This document shows, in pieces, positions 1 through 12,765 of a stretch of DNA of 64,000 nt. Source of the stretch: Tolypeutes matacus. Taxonomy: Eukaryota; Chordata; Mammalia; Cingulata; Chlamyphoridae. The DNA lies in the NCBI GenBank assembly GCA_026826555.1, contig JAKSZT010017954.1, positions 3,688,408 to 3,752,407 of the forward strand, in the 5' to 3' direction. The number at the start of each line of letters is the position of its first letter. Position 1 is the first letter of the stretch. Made by a program: the position numbers and the translations under genes. A model generated the notes under the pieces. That model searched no databases. It was not told the DNA's origin and was given only the letters and a program-made list of their open reading frames with translations.

Positions 1-3000
1 AGAAATTACTGCATTGGCATAGCATTAGGTAAAAGCTATGACATTGGTTTTTGACATTGGTTGTAAGTGAAAACAAGGACATAGACCAAGGAATCAAGTA
101 TATTTCTTATCTTACAAACGTGAAGAACCACCTGGTTTCACAGAGCTGAAGGTTAAAACCAGGATTTTGAAGTTGATTGTAACTCTAAAAAGTGCATAGC
201 TGCTAAGGAAATGAGTATCCTGCTTTGTTTTGGAAACTGAAGAAACCACTGCATTGGCATAGCATTAGTTAAAAGCAGTGTTTTGACATTGATTGTAAGT
301 GAAAGCAAGTGGATAGCAGCAAAACAAACAAGTATCTTACTTACCTTTCAAACTTGAAGTACCTCCTGCATTCACAGAGTATTAGGTGAAAGCAGTGTTT
401 TAAAGTTCATTGTAAGTTAAAACATGTGCATAGCAGCAAAACAAAATAGAATCTTACTTAGATTTCAAAAGTGAAGAAACTGCAGCATTGGATTAGAAAA
501 AGCAATGTTTTAATATTGGCTGTAAGTGAAAACAAGTGCATAGCAGCAAAAGAAGTATCTTATTTACTTTACAAAAGTGAAGAACCTCTGCATTGGCATA
601 GCTTTAGGTAAAAGCTGGGTTTTGACATTGTGAGTGAAAGCAAGTGCATAGTAGCCAGGGAAACAATTATTTTACTTAATTTTCAAAGTTGAATCACCTC
701 CATTCACAAGTGTTATGTAAAACCAGAGTTTTGAAGGTGATGATAAGTGAAAACATATGTATAGCAGCAAATGAAACACAAAACTTACTAAGATTTCAAA
801 AGTGAAGGAACTATTGCATTGGTATAGCGTTAGGTAAAATTGGTGCTTTGACTTTGGTGGTAAGTGAAAACAAGGACACAGCAGTCAAGGAAACTAGTAT
901 GTTTCTTACTTTACAAATGTAAAGAACTTCCTGAATTCACAGAGCTTTAGGTTAAAACCAGGATTTTGTATTTGTTTGTAACTCCAAGCAAGGGCATAGC
1001 TGCCAATGAAATGAGTATCCAGCTTCGTTTCGAAAACTGAAGAAACCAATTCATTGGCATACCATTAGGTAAAAACAGTTTTGACATTGATTGTGAGTGA
1101 AAGCAAGTCCATAGCAGCCAAACAAACAAATATCTTACTTCCCTTACAAACGTGAAGTACCTCCTGCACTCACAGAGTTAGGTGAACCCAGTGTCTTGAA
1201 GTTAATTGTTAGTGAAAACACATGCAAAGCAGCCAAAGAAACAAGTTTCCTTATTGGTTCTCTAAATTGAAGAACCCACTGCATTCAATGAGCATCAGGG
1301 AAATGCAGTAAAAGCAATGATTTGACATTGATTGTGAGTGAAAGCAAATGCATAATAGTGAAACAAACAAGTATCTTACTTACCTTTCAAAATTGAAGTA
1401 CCTCCTGCATTCTTAGAGACTTAGCTGAAACCAGAGTCTTGAAGTTGATTGTAAGTGGAAACACTTGCAAAGCAAAGAATGAAACAAGTTTCTTTACTGG
1501 TTTTCTAAACTGAAGAACCAACTTCATTCCCTGAGCTCTCAGAAAAGCAGTGTTTTGAAGTTGATTGTAAGTGAAAACACGTGCATTGTAGCAGAAAAAC
1601 TAGAATTGTACTTAGATTTCAAATGCAAAGAAACTGCAGCATTGGTATGTTAAAAGTAGTGTTTTGACATTGGTTGTAATTGAAAACAAGTGCATAGCAG
1701 TGAAGGAAAGAAGTATCTTATTTACTTTACAAAATGAAGATTTCTGCATTGGTAGAGCATTAGGTGAAAGCAGAGTTTTGACATTGTGAGTGACATTTGA
1801 CATTATGCAAATGCATAGCAGCCAAGGAAACAAGTATCTTACTTATCTTTCAAAGATGAATTACCTCCCGTATTCACAAGTGTTAGGTAAAACCAGTGTT
1901 GTGAAGGTGATTGTAAGGGAAAACATATGCATAGCAGCAAAAGGACTATAAATCTCACTGAGATTTCAAAAGTGAAGAAACTACTGCATTAGCATAGCAT
2001 TTGGTAAAAGCGGTGCTTTGACATTGGTTGTAAGTGAAGACAAGGGCATAGCAGCCAAGGAAACAAGTATCCTTCTTGCTTTACAAACTTGAAGAACCTC
2101 CTGGTTTCACAGAGCTGAATGTTAAACCAGGATTTTAAAGTTGATTGTAACTTCAAGAATTGCATAGCTGTTAATGAAGTGAGTATCCTGCTTTGTTTTG
2201 AAAATTGAAGAAAACACTTCATTGGCATAGCATTAGATAAAAGCAGTGTTTTGACATTGATTTTGAGTGAAAGCAAGTGGATAGCAGCCAAACAAACAAG
2301 TATCTTACTTACCTTTCAAACTTGACATACCCCCTGCATTCACAGTGTTAGGTGAAACCAGCATCTTGAACTTGAACGTAAGTGAAAACACATGCAAAGC
2401 AGCCAATGAAACAAGTTTCTTTATTGCTTCTGTAAACTGAAAAACTGACTCCATTCACAGAGCATTAGGAAGAAGCAGTGCTTTGAAGTTGATTATAAGC
2501 AAAAATACGAGCATAGCAGCAAAAGAAACTAGAATCTTACTTAGATTTCAAGAGTGAAGAAACTGCAGGATTGACATAGAAAAAGCAGTGCTTTGACATG
2601 GTTGTAAGTGAAAACAAGGCCATGACATCCAAGGAAAGAAGTATCTTATTTACTTTACAAAAGTGAAGAACCTCTACATTAGCAGAGCATTAGGTAAAAG
2701 CAGGGTTTTGACATTGTGAGTGAAAGCAAGTTCATAGCAGCCAGGGGAACAAGTATCTTGCTGACCTTTCAAAGATGAAGTAACTCCTGCATTCACAGAG
2801 TGTTAGGTAACACCAGTTTTCTGAAGGTGATTGTAAGTGAAAATACATGCATAGCAGCAAATGAAACACAAATAGTACTTAGATTTCAAAAGTGAAAAAA
2901 AATTCTGCAATAGCATAGCTTTAGGTAAATGTGGTGTTTTGACATTGGCTTTAAATGAAAACATGGGCATAGCAGCCAAGAAAACATGTATCTTTCTTAC

Positions 3001-6000
3001 ATTACAAATGTGAAGAACCCCCTGGATTCACAGAGCTTTATGTTAAAACCAGGATTTTGAAGTTGATTATAACTCCAAGCAAGGGCATAGCTGCCAATGA
3101 AATGAGTAACCTGCTTGGTTTTGAAAACAGAAAAAACCACTACATTGGCATAAAATTAGGTAAAAACAGAGTTTTGACATTGATTGTGAGTAAAAGCAAG
3201 GGCATAGAACCAAACAAACAAGTATCTTACTTACCTTACAAACTTGAAGTCCCTCCTGCATTCACAGAGAGTTAGGTGAAATCACTACCTTGAAGTTGAT
3301 TGAAAGTGAAAACATGTGCAAAGCAGCCAATGAAACAAATTTCTTTTTCTCTAAACTGAAGAACCAACTGCATTCACTGAGCATTAGGGAAAAGCAGTGC
3401 TTTGAAACTGAGTGTAAGTGAAACACGTGCATAGCAGCAAAAGAAATTAGAATCTTACATAGATTTCAAAAGGGAAGGAAATGCAGCATTCACATAGAAA
3501 AAGCAGTGTTTTGACTTTGGTTGTAAGTGAAAACAAGTGCATAGCAACAAAGGAAAGAAATATCTTATTTACTTTACAAAATGAAGACCTCTGCATTGGT
3601 AGAGCATTAGGTGAAAGCAGGGTTTTGACATTGTGAGTGAAAGCAAGTGCATAGCATCCAAACAAACAAGTGTCTTACTTACCTTTCAAAGTTGAAGTAC
3701 CTTCTGCATTGACAGGGTGTTAGGTAAAACCAGTGTTTTGAAGGTGATTGTAAGGGAAAACATATGCATAGTAGCAAAGGAACTACAAATCTTATTGAGA
3801 TTTCAAAAGTGAAGAAACTACTGCATTGGCATAGTGTTAGGTAAAAGCGGTGTTTTGACATTGGTTGTAAGTGAAGACAAGGGCATAGCAGCCAAGGAAA
3901 CAAGTATCTTTCTTGCTTTACAAACGTGAAGAACCTCCTGGTTTCTCAGAGCTGAAGGTTAAAACCAGGATTTTGAAGTTGATTGTAACTCCAAGAATTG
4001 CATAGCTGTTAATGAAATGAGTATCCTGCTTTGTTTTGAAAATTGAAGAAACCACCTCATTGGCATAGTATTAGATAAAAGCAGTGTTTTGACATTGATT
4101 GTGAGTGAAAGCAAGTGGATAGCAGTCAAATAAACAAGTATCTTACTTACCTTTCAAGCTTTAAGTACCTCCTGCATTCACAGAGAGTTAGGTGAAACCA
4201 GGGACTTGAAATTGATTGTAAGTGAAAACACAAGCAAAGCAGCCAATGAAACAAGTTTCTCTATTGATTCTTTAAACTGAAGAACACACTGCATTCACTG
4301 AGCATCAGGGAAACGCAATGCTTTGAAGTTGATTGTAAGTGAAAACACATGCTTAGCAGCCAAAGAAACTAGAAACTTACTTAGATTTCAATAGTCAAGA
4401 AACTGCAGCATTGGAAAAGAAAAAGCAGTGTTTTGACATTGGTTGTAAGTGAAAAGAAGTGCATAGCAGTCAAGGAAAGAAGTATCTTATTTACTTTATA
4501 AAAGTGAAGAACCTCTGCATTGGCATACCACTAGGTAAAAGTAGGGTTCTGATATAGTGAATAAAAGCAAGGGCATAGCAGCACAGGAAACAAGTATCTT
4601 ACTTACTTTTCAAAGATGAAGTACCTCCTGCATTCACAGAGAGTTAGGTGAAACTAGTGTCTTAAAGTTCATTGTAAGTGAGAACACATGTAAAGGAGCC
4701 AATGAAACAAGTTTCTTTATTGGTTCTCTAAACTGAAGCACTGACAGCATTCACTGAGAGATAGGGAAAAGAGGTGCTTTGAAGTTGAGTGTAAGTGAAA
4801 ATATCTGCATAGCAGCAAAAGAACCTGGAATCTTACATAGATTTCAAAAGAGAAGGAACTGCAGTATTCACATAGAAAAAGCAGTGTTTTGACCTTTGTT
4901 GTAAGTGAAAACAAGGACATAGCAGACAAGTAAACCAGTGTCTTTCTTACTATAAAAACATGAAGAACCTCCAGGATTCACAGAGCTTTAGGATAAAGCC
5001 AAGGTTTTGGAGTTGATTGTAATTCCAAGCAAGTGCATAGCTGCAAATAAAAGGAATATCCTGCTTAGTTTTGAAACCAGAAAAAAACACTGCATTGGCA
5101 TAGCATTAGGTAAAACCAGTGTCTTGACAATGATTGTGAGGGAAAGCAAGTGCATAGCAGCCAAACAAACAAGTATCTTACTTAACTTTCAAAGTTGAAG
5201 TACCTCCTGCCTTCACAGAGTGTTATGTAAAACCAGTGTTTGAAGATGATTTTAAGTGAAAACATATGCATAGCAGCAAATGAAACACAAATCTTACTTA
5301 GATTTGAAAAGTGAAGAAACTAGTTCATTGGCATAGCATTAGGTAAAATCAGTGTTTTTACATTGATAGTGAGTGAATAAAGTGCCTAGCAGCCAAACAA
5401 ACAAGTATCTTACTTACCATTCAGAGTTGAAGTACCTCCTGAATTCACAGAGCATTAGGTAAAACCAGTGTTTGAAGATGATTTTAAGTGAAAACACATG
5501 CATAGCTGTAAATAACCCACAAATCCTACTTAGATTTGAAAATTTAAGAAAACTACTTCATTGGCATAGCATTAGGTAAAACCAGTGTTTTCCATTGATT
5601 GTGAGTGAAAACAAGTGCATAACAGCCAAAGAAACAAGTATCTTAATTACCTTTCATAGTTGAAGTACCTCCTGCATTCACAGAGGGTTAGCTGAAACCA
5701 GTGTCTTGAAGTGGATTTTAAGTGAAAACACATGCAAAGCAGTGAATGAAACAAGTTGCTTTATTGGTTTTCTAAGCCAAAGAACTGACTGCATTCACCC
5801 AGAATTAAGGAAAGGCAATGTTTGACGTTGATTATAAGTGAAAACACGTGCATAACAGCAAAAGAAGGAAGAATCTTACTTAGATTTACAAAGAGAAGAA
5901 ACTGTACCATTGGCATAGTAAAAGCAGTGTTTTGACTTTGATTGCATGTGAACACAAGGGCATAGCAGCCAAGGAAAGAAGTATCTTATGTACTTTACAA

Positions 6001-7602
6001 AAGTGAAGAACATCTGCATTGGCATGGCAATAGGTAAAAGCAGATTTTTGACATTATGAGCAAAAGCAAGTGCATAGCATCCAAAGAAACAAGTATCTAA
6101 CAAAACTTTCAAAGGTGAAGTACCTCCTGCATTGGCAGAGTGTTAGATAAAACCAGTGCTTTGAAGATGATTGTAAGTGAAAACACATGCATAGCAGCAA
6201 ATGGAACACAAAACTTACTTAGATTTGAAAAGTGAAGAAACTGCTGCATTGGTATAGCATTAGGTAAAGGCAGTGTTTTTAAAATGATAGTAGTGAAAAC
6301 AAGTGCATATCAGCCAAACAAACAAGTATCTTAACATTCAAAGATGAAGTACCTCCTGCATTCACTGAGTGTTAGGTAAGACCAGGGTTTTGAAGATGAT
6401 TGTAAGTGAAAACACATGCATAGCAGCAAATAAAACTCAAATCCTGTTTAGATTTGTAAAGTGAAGAAACCACTGCATTGGCATAGCATTAGGAAAAGCA
6501 GTGTTTTGACAGTGTGAGTGAAAGCAAGCGCACAGTAGCCAAACAAACAATCATCTTACTTAATTTTCAAAATTGAAGTACCTCTTGCATTTGCAGAGTG
6601 TTAGGTAAAACCAGTGCTTTGAAGATGGTTTTAAGTGAAAACACATGCATAGCTGTAAATAACCTACAAATCCTTCTTAGATTTGAAAAGTTAAGAAAAC
6701 TTCTTCATTGACATAGCACTAGGTAAAACCAGTGTTTTTATATTGATAATGAGTGAAAACATGTGCGTTGCAGACAAACAAACAAGTATCTTAATTACCT
6801 TTCAAACTTGAAGTACCTCCTGCATTCACAGAGCGTTAGATGAAACCAGTGATTTGAAGTGGATTTTAAGTGAAAACATGTGCAAAGCATTGAATGAAAC
6901 AAGTTTCTTTATTGGTTTTCTAAATCGAAGAACTGACTGCATTCACCCAGCATTAAGGAAAGGCAGTGTTTGAAGTTGATTGTAAGTGAAAACTCGTGCA
7001 TAGCAGCAAAAGAAGGAAGAATCTTATTTAGATTTACAAAGAGAAGAAACTGTACCATTGGCATAGTAAAAGCAGTATTTTGACTTTGATTGCATGTGAA
7101 AACAAGGGCATAGCAGCCAAGGAAAGAAGTATCTTATGTATGTTACAAAAGTGAAGAACATCTGCATTGGCATAGCAATAGGTAAAAGCAGATTTTTGAC
7201 ATTATGAGCAAAAGCAAGTGCATAGCATCCAAAGAAACAAGTATCTAACATAACTTTCAAAGGTGAAGTACCTCCTGCATTGGCAGAGTGTTAGGTAAAA
7301 CCAGTGTTTTGAAGATGATTTTAAGTGAAAACACATACAATACTACAAATAAAATGGAAATCCAATTCAAATTTGTAAAGTAAAGAAACCACTGCATTGG
7401 CATAGCATTAAGTAAAGCAGGGTTTTGACATTGTGAGTGAAATCAAGTGAATGGCAGCCAAACAACCAAGTATCTTACTTACCTTTCAAACTTGAAGTAC
7501 CTCCTACATTCCAGATAGTTAGGTGAAACCAGTGTCTGGAATTTGATTGTAAGTGAAAACACGTTGAAAGCAGCCAATGAAACACGTTTCTTCATTGGTT
7601 TC
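1..7602. repeat. Satellite array, first segment (about 115-120 bp monomers)
   Basis: About 65 diverged head-to-tail copies of an AT-rich monomer fill this stretch. Each carries a core like GCATTGGCATAGCATTAGG, then AAAGCAGTGTTTTGA, then GTAAGTGAAAACA, then GCATAGCAGCAAA; the core recurs at about 13, 134, 253, 370, 484, 592, 709 and 818. Two broad monomer classes differ at the centre (GACATTG against GAAGTTGAT). From about 950 to 4700 one marker monomer (AACCAGGATTTTGAAGTTGA) returns at about 950, 2140, 3050 and 3965, and another (TTTCTTTATTGGTTCTC-like) at about 1489, 2416, 3340 and 4255, giving an eight-monomer period of about 915-925 bp. The order becomes irregular after about 4700. Short open frames here are incidental: monomer lengths are not consistently multiples of three. 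I cannot name the family; it looks like a satellite rather than a gene family. Confidence 0.95.
5876..7260. repeat. Locally duplicated block inside the satellite (period about 1148 bp)
   Basis: The stretches 5876-6112 and 7024-7260 are nearly identical; their minus-strand translations differ at only a few residues over 78. They lie 1148 bp apart, about ten monomers, while other parts of the array repeat every eight. A third close relative lies near 15590-15790, beyond the provirus. This suggests a separate, more recent amplification of a ten-monomer block by unequal exchange. The comparison was made by eye. Confidence 0.75.
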
Positions 7603-8112
7603 TGTTACAGTTGGTCAGTTTAATGTAATTATGAATTCCAAAAATATATTGGATCATGCTTGTAAACTGATCTCTTAATCTGGGCATTGACTGGGCCAAG
7701 TCAGTAGGGCGTTGAGCCCCACCCCTTTGGTGGGTGGAGAATTGAATATAAAAGGAAGGCAAGAACAGATTTGAAGCAGTCTTTTTAGAAGCAGTTTTGA
7801 TGTTGGAGAGAAGGCCCCAGGAGAAGAGAAGCAAGCTGTTTGCCTGATCGTCTACAGCTGAACTTGTGGAGGAAAGAGGAGCTAAGCCCGGAGAGAAGTG
7901 TAGCCCCAGGAAGAGAGGAACCCCAGAAGCCTGGACCCTGGCAAACACCAGCAGCTGTCTTGCTCTAACACGTGGCAATGGACTGTGGTGAGAGAAGAAA
8001 CTTAACGCTTTATGGCCTGGAATCTTGGACTTTTACCCCGAATAAATAGCCTTTATAAAGACCAACCCATTTTTGGTATTTCACCTTAGCACCCTTTTGG
8101 CTGACTAATACA
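7603..8112 (+). mobile_element. Solo LTR inserted in the satellite
   Basis: The satellite is interrupted by 510 bp that start TGTTACAG and end TAATACA, the TG...CA ends of a retroviral LTR. The 5-bp direct repeat GTTTC flanks it exactly (7598-7602 and 8113-8117), and the satellite resumes at the next base. A TATA-like GAATATAAAAG stretch lies near 7742-7752 and an AATAAA signal near 8042, the order expected of U3-R-U5 on the plus strand. No internal retroviral sequence is present, so this is a solo LTR. The 5-bp duplication fits an ERVL/MaLR-type or class I element better than a beta-retrovirus. The element at 15793-16294 is the same family in the opposite orientation. Confidence 0.85.
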
Positions 8113-8950
8113 GTTTCTAAACCGAAGAACTGACTGCATTCACCAGCGTTAGGGAAAAGCAGTGTTTTGAAGTTGATTGTAAGTGAGAACACGTGCATAG
8201 CAGCAAAAGAAACAAGAATCTTATTTCGATTTCCAAAGTGAAGAAACTGCACCATTGGCATAGTAAAAGCAGTGTTTTGTCTTTGGTTGTATGTGAAAAC
8301 AAGTGCATAGCTGCCAAGGAAAGAAGTAGCTTATGGAATTTTCAAAAGTGAAGAACTTCTGCATTTCCATAGCAATAAGCAAAAGCACAGTTTGTCATTG
8401 CGAGTGAAAGCAAGTGCATATCAGCCAAACAAACAAGTATCTTACTTAACATTCAAAGTTGAAATACCTATTGCATTCACAGTGTTAGGTAAAACCAGTG
8501 CTTTGAAGATGAATGTAAGTGAAAACACATACACAGCAGCAAATGAACAACAAATCTTACTTAGATTTGAAAAATGAAAATACTGCATTAGTATAGCATT
8601 AGGTAAGAGCAGTGTTTTTACATTCATTGTGATTGAAAAGAAGTGCATGGCAGCCAAACAATCAAGTATCTTTCTTACCCTTCAAACTTGAATTACCTCT
8701 TGCATTCACAGAGTGTTAGGTAAAACCCTTGTTTTGGAGATGATTTTTAAGTAAAAACACTGGCATAGCAGCAAATGAAACACAAATCTTAATTACATTT
8801 GAAAAGGGAAGAAACTCCAGCATTGGCATACCATTAGGTTAAAGCACTGTTTTTACATGGATTGTGAGTGAAAACAAGTGCATAGCAGCCGAACAAACAA
8901 GTATCTTACTTATCATTCAAACTTGAAGTACCTTTGCATTCACAGAGTGT
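8113..8950. repeat. Satellite array, second segment
   Basis: Monomers of the same type continue between the solo LTR and the provirus. The segment begins mid-monomer, directly continuing the unit cut at 7602, and ends mid-monomer at CACAGAGTGT where the provirus LTR starts. Confidence 0.93.
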
Positions 8951-9347
8951 TGGCGCTCAGGAACTGGGTCTGTGAAAACGGTGCCGCGGATGAGAAAGAA
9001 AGAATAAGACAAAGAGAAGAAAAACTGGGATCAGGGGACTCTCTGTCCGAACTGGAGAGAAGAGCCCAGCCACCTCATAAAGTGTGGCTTTTATTTGGCT
9101 TTAGAACAAAGAAAATACGTGTGAGCATGTGCAAGAGCAATAGATACTTGACAGTTACATTTTACTGAAATCAACAAATCTTAAAGGTCAATGACTCAGC
9201 TCTTTTACATTTCTGCAATTCACAGGCTAGCTCAGGATGTTTCCCCACCCAGCTCCTGTTAGCATGAAACTGCAGAACTTGTTTATTACATTCCAAGGTG
9301 ACCTTCTTTTCTATCAGTAGTCATGGCCTTTAATTGAAACTCCATCA
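8951..9347 (-). repeat. 3' LTR of the provirus
   Basis: This 397-bp copy pairs with 14416-14811. On the minus strand it starts TGATGGAG and ends CGCCA, the usual TG...CA ends. An AATAAA on the minus strand (TTTATT at 9090-9095) is the likely polyadenylation signal. A purine tract adjoins it on the internal side, which identifies it as the 3' LTR. Confidence 0.92.
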
Positions 9348-9361
9348 TTTCCCCCCTTTTT
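9348..9361 (-). promoter_or_regulatory. Polypurine tract of the provirus
   Basis: On the minus strand this reads as an unbroken purine run (A-rich, then six G, then AAA) directly against the TG start of the 3' LTR. This is where plus-strand DNA synthesis is primed in retroviruses. Confidence 0.85.
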
Positions 9362-9615
9362 ATTAATTAAAGCTCATAGGAACCATTATATAAGCTGATA
9401 CAAGGTGACCTCCTGTTACACTTGTCTTCTTCCATAGGCTCTTGTGACTGTGCCTGTCTTAGGTTGTCCTCCTCTGAGAATCTTACCCGTCATTGACTAC
9501 CAGTCAAGCTTTTGAGCTCTTACATGGAAGGCATTTTCATTAATATTTATGTTTCTTCAGGTTCCTTTAATGAGTATTTTTTGTGCAGATACTTAGTATT
9601 AAGATCAAGGGGTTA

Positions 9616-11125
9616 TTAGTAGAATCTTTCTACTAAGTAATGCAAAATTAGTTTTTCATGGCCATGTTTCTTAACATAAATGCATTTATCAGGTCTAATT
9701 ACTCTAGCCTTGACAATACAATTAAAATGCATATAACAATAATTCCAAATCCAATCCAAAATGATATTTGAACTGTTTTTTGTTTCCACCAATGAAACGG
9801 CTGCACCAGTGGTTTCTTTCAATTCTTTTGATACATGCTCAATGCCTTCTTTTGCAATTCTAAAAGATTTATAGAAGCATTATGCTTATATCCAATCAAG
9901 TGATTTTTCACTTCCTCCCAATCATGTTCACTATTAAGAAAAGAGTAATACAAATAGAACTTTCATTCTAATCACATTCAAGAACTCTTAACAAGTTTAA
10001 ATTATAAATTTGAATACCCAAATGTATAATAGTTGTTTTAAGATCATTCATACGGTTATTCAGTTCCATATCAATGTGAGATTGGCTATACCACATCTCA
10101 CTTGCATTTTTATGCCAGTCCTTAACATAATGTTGATTCTAGATTTCTTGATGCAGGGCTGTGCCAGTGACAGCTGCAGCGGTTATGATGCGAATCAGTC
10201 CCAAATTTTCTGCTATTAAAAGTCGAATCAGTCTTTTAGTTCTTTTTAAATAATGGTTGATGAAATGTCACAGCAACTGGGATTCTGGAGACTGCTGCCA
10301 ATGTCTGTTCATCCGAACCGGTAACCATAATCCTTTTCTTCTTCTTGCTATAAAAAAGAGTTTGGTTTTCCTGCAAATATGAATTCTTAAGACATGTAAA
10401 TAAAGAGAAATTAATGTTCCTTTCACCAAAGGTTACTTTTCCAATGATAAAACTATAAGATCTCGTACTCATACTGCAAGAAATTGAGTTGGTTTTCTTT
10501 TTTAAAATAGTAATATTAGTTTTGCTGCCTTGCCATTCAAAAATTGGACCAGTTTCCCAAAATAATTTCCACAAATAACTTTGAGTTTTATTAAGTTTAG
10601 TGTCCCATGGTTATGGGATATATCTTCCTTGATTTTTCCAAATTATTGAGCTGTTAGTGAATGCTGTATTACCAAAATTCCAGAAATAAGAATTACTGTC
10701 ATTAGTGATTATGGTTGAATTATTAATGAACTAAAATATGGTTGTGTTTTTAATAGGTTTCGGTATCCCTATAAGGGCCCGATCCTTTACAATTCCATAG
10801 GAATCATTAAACAACACAACCTCTGTAAGCCCATGACAAATATGCCATTTGTCATTAAGTAGTCTGTTGTGAGATTGATTAAGATGAATTGGGTAAGACT
10901 CATCACTCTAAGTCAACAGCTCTAGAAAGGTGAGTTGGTTATGTATGCCCAATAAGTGTAATTATGATGTGGTATTTTACCTTGACCTAATACTTTACCT
11001 ATAATTAATCCAATGTAAAACCACCATGTACACAGTTTAAGTCTTGGCAGCATCTTCAACTCTAGGCTTGATTCTTCTAGAGAGGATCCACTGCTCTTCT
11101 CCTGTTTCTGTAATAATAAGAGCAA
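9616..11125 (-). pseudogene. env: Broken env of the class II provirus
   Basis: Env is the envelope glycoprotein, made as surface (SU) and transmembrane (TM) parts. The minus strand between integrase and 3' LTR keeps several fragments. At 10922-11125 a frame with a hydrophobic stretch runs into NYTYWAY, which resembles the SU amino-terminal region of class II elements. At 10236-10574 lies a further SU-like frame with several N-x-S/T sites. Near 10150-10220 an alanine- and threonine-rich hydrophobic stretch looks like the TM fusion-peptide region. A last 68-residue frame at 9616-9822 contains a hydrophobic run. Stops and frameshifts separate all of these, so no envelope protein can be made. Assignment rests on position and short motif likeness; the exact limits are uncertain. 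Confidence 0.65.
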
Positions 11126-11388
11126 AATCTCGGCCCCAAAATTTTACCTCTCCTTTTTCCCATTTATTGGTTGTTTCATTTTTCCAATATACAGGTTGTC
11201 CACATTTTTCATTTTCATTCCTTTTTTTAACATCCTAATGTCTTTCTGCTGCTGTGATATTAGAAATTTGTTGTCTATTAAGAAAATTTAAGGTAAGCAA
11301 TGCTCTAGACAGTCTGTCCCTAGCAGACTCTCCTCCATCTCCCCCTTTTTATTTTTGCAACATTAATTTTAATAAGTGATTACTTTTT

Positions 11389-11937
11389 TTCTACTATCGC
11401 TTGTCCCTGAGGGTTATATGGAATTCCTGTAACATGTTTAATATTCTAGTCACTGCAAAATTTTTTGAAAGATTGACTAAGATAGGCAGGCCCATTATCA
11501 GTTTTTAGCTGTGCTGGCAGGCCCATTACAGCAAAACAATGTAATAAATGAGAATGTACATGTGAGGCCTTTTCACCAGCTTGAGCAGTTGCCCAAATAA
11601 AATTAAAATATGTGTACCCTGTCACATGCACATACGGAAGGCGGCCAAAATAAGGCACATGCGTGACATCCATTTGCCAAATTTCATTAGGATGTTCTCC
11701 ATGGGGATTAGTTCCTAGAGAGAAAGTGAGGGCATTTATGGGCCCACAAGTAGGACATTGTCTAACAATCCTCTTACTTTCTTTTACTGTTAAGTGGGGA
11801 TATTTATGACGTAAGCCAGAAGCATTAGTATGTGTAAGTTTATGATAATCAGAAGTTTTTTTGTATCTTTGTTGGGTAGGAATATCCATTCTATTGTGCC
11901 ATCCTCTTGTCAAAGTATCCCAGTAGGGGAATGGCAA
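11389..11937 (-). pseudogene. pol: Integrase remnant (pol 3' part)
   Basis: Integrase joins retroviral DNA to the host chromosome. The open frame at 11446-11937 shows the zinc-binding HHCC module (two His in LTHTNASGLRH, two Cys in RQCPTCGP) and then the catalytic core with the first Asp in WQMDVTHV and the second in LKTDNGPAY. An in-frame stop at 11446-11448 cuts the core just after the second Asp. The same frame continues beyond it and still carries the expected catalytic Glu codon at 11389-11391, so the triad is present in DNA but not in one open frame. The reverse-transcriptase frame lies upstream on the minus strand, with only about 250 bp between them. Confidence 0.9.
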
Positions 11938-12187
11938 GATGGAAATATTAAAAGAGAAATTGGAAGATTTACATTTATCCTTGTTAGTTGACTATTTTGC
12001 ACTCTTTTTCCAGCCATTTAACTCCTCTTTTGCTTCTGGGCTTAAAATGCGAGGGCTATTTAAGTCACGGTCTCCTGTTAGGGTATTGAAAAGATTAAGC
12101 ATAAGTTGGAATTCCTAAAGTAGGCCATACCCAATTAATATCACCCAGTAATTTCTGAAAATCATTTAAAGTATGTAAATTATCAGT

Positions 12188-12679
12188 TCAAAACTGGACC
12201 TTTTGTGGAGTTATAATATTGCTATTAATAGTATGACCTAAATATTGGAAAGGAACCTGTTTTTGAATTTTTTCTTCTGCTATTTGCAACCCATGTTGAG
12301 GAAGAATTTCTTTAGCCAGCTGAAATAATTGTTTCAGCTCTGAAGATTGCTCAGTGGCAAAAAGAATATCATCCATATAATGAATAATCATAGCCTTAGG
12401 AAATTGTTTTCGTAAAATTTGTAATGGAATGTGAACAAAGGATTGACATAATGTAGGACTGTTCATCATTCCCTGAGGTAAAACTTTCCACTGGTATCGT
12501 TCAGTAGGAGCTGAATGATTAATAGAAGGAATAGTAAACACAAATTTTTCTCTATCATTTGGATTAAGAGGAATATTAAAGAAACAATCTTTTAAGTCAA
12601 TAATAATAATATGCCAATTTGTGAGTATTTTGCTAATTCCTGAGGAAGGGGCCAGCCTCCCCAGGAAGGAACACAACAC
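12188..12679 (-). pseudogene. pol: Reverse transcriptase remnant (pol 5' part)
   Basis: This 163-residue open frame is the palm and fingers core of a retroviral reverse transcriptase. Visible motifs in order are the first catalytic Asp in IIIDLKDCFFNIPL (about residue 28), LPQGMMNSPTLCQ (about residue 68), the YMDD catalytic box (about residue 101) and a downstream LGH motif. The start given is only the first Met of the open frame; the true pol start lies upstream and is lost. The frame stops in the thumb region; connection-like sequence follows in another frame at about 12060-12187. The space before integrase is too short for a normal RNase H domain, so a deletion there is likely. It is a defective fragment. 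Confidence 0.92.
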
Positions 12680-12765
12680 TCCTTGGGCAGTATATTTTAA
12701 GGTTTATGCATCAGTCCCTGGGGGAGTGGCCAGCTCCTCCAGGGAGGAATACAACACCTTTTGAA
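12638..12765. repeat. 78-bp imperfect duplication in the provirus
   Basis: Two copies of a GGCCAGC...CCAGG...GGAA.ACAACAC block lie 78 bp apart (about 12638-12700 and 12716-12765). The lower copy is the amino end of the open RT frame; the second lies just upstream on the minus strand. Confidence 0.6.

Noticed and set aside
1612..7260. Many 60-100 codon frames in the satellite with similar Cys/Leu/Phe-rich proteins
   Set aside because: They follow the tandem repeat, shift frame between monomers, lack a constant start and have no known domain; they reflect repetition, not a gene family.
7592..7978. 128-codon minus frame as a gene
   Set aside because: It lies wholly inside a solo LTR, antisense to it, and extends across the LTR boundary into the satellite.
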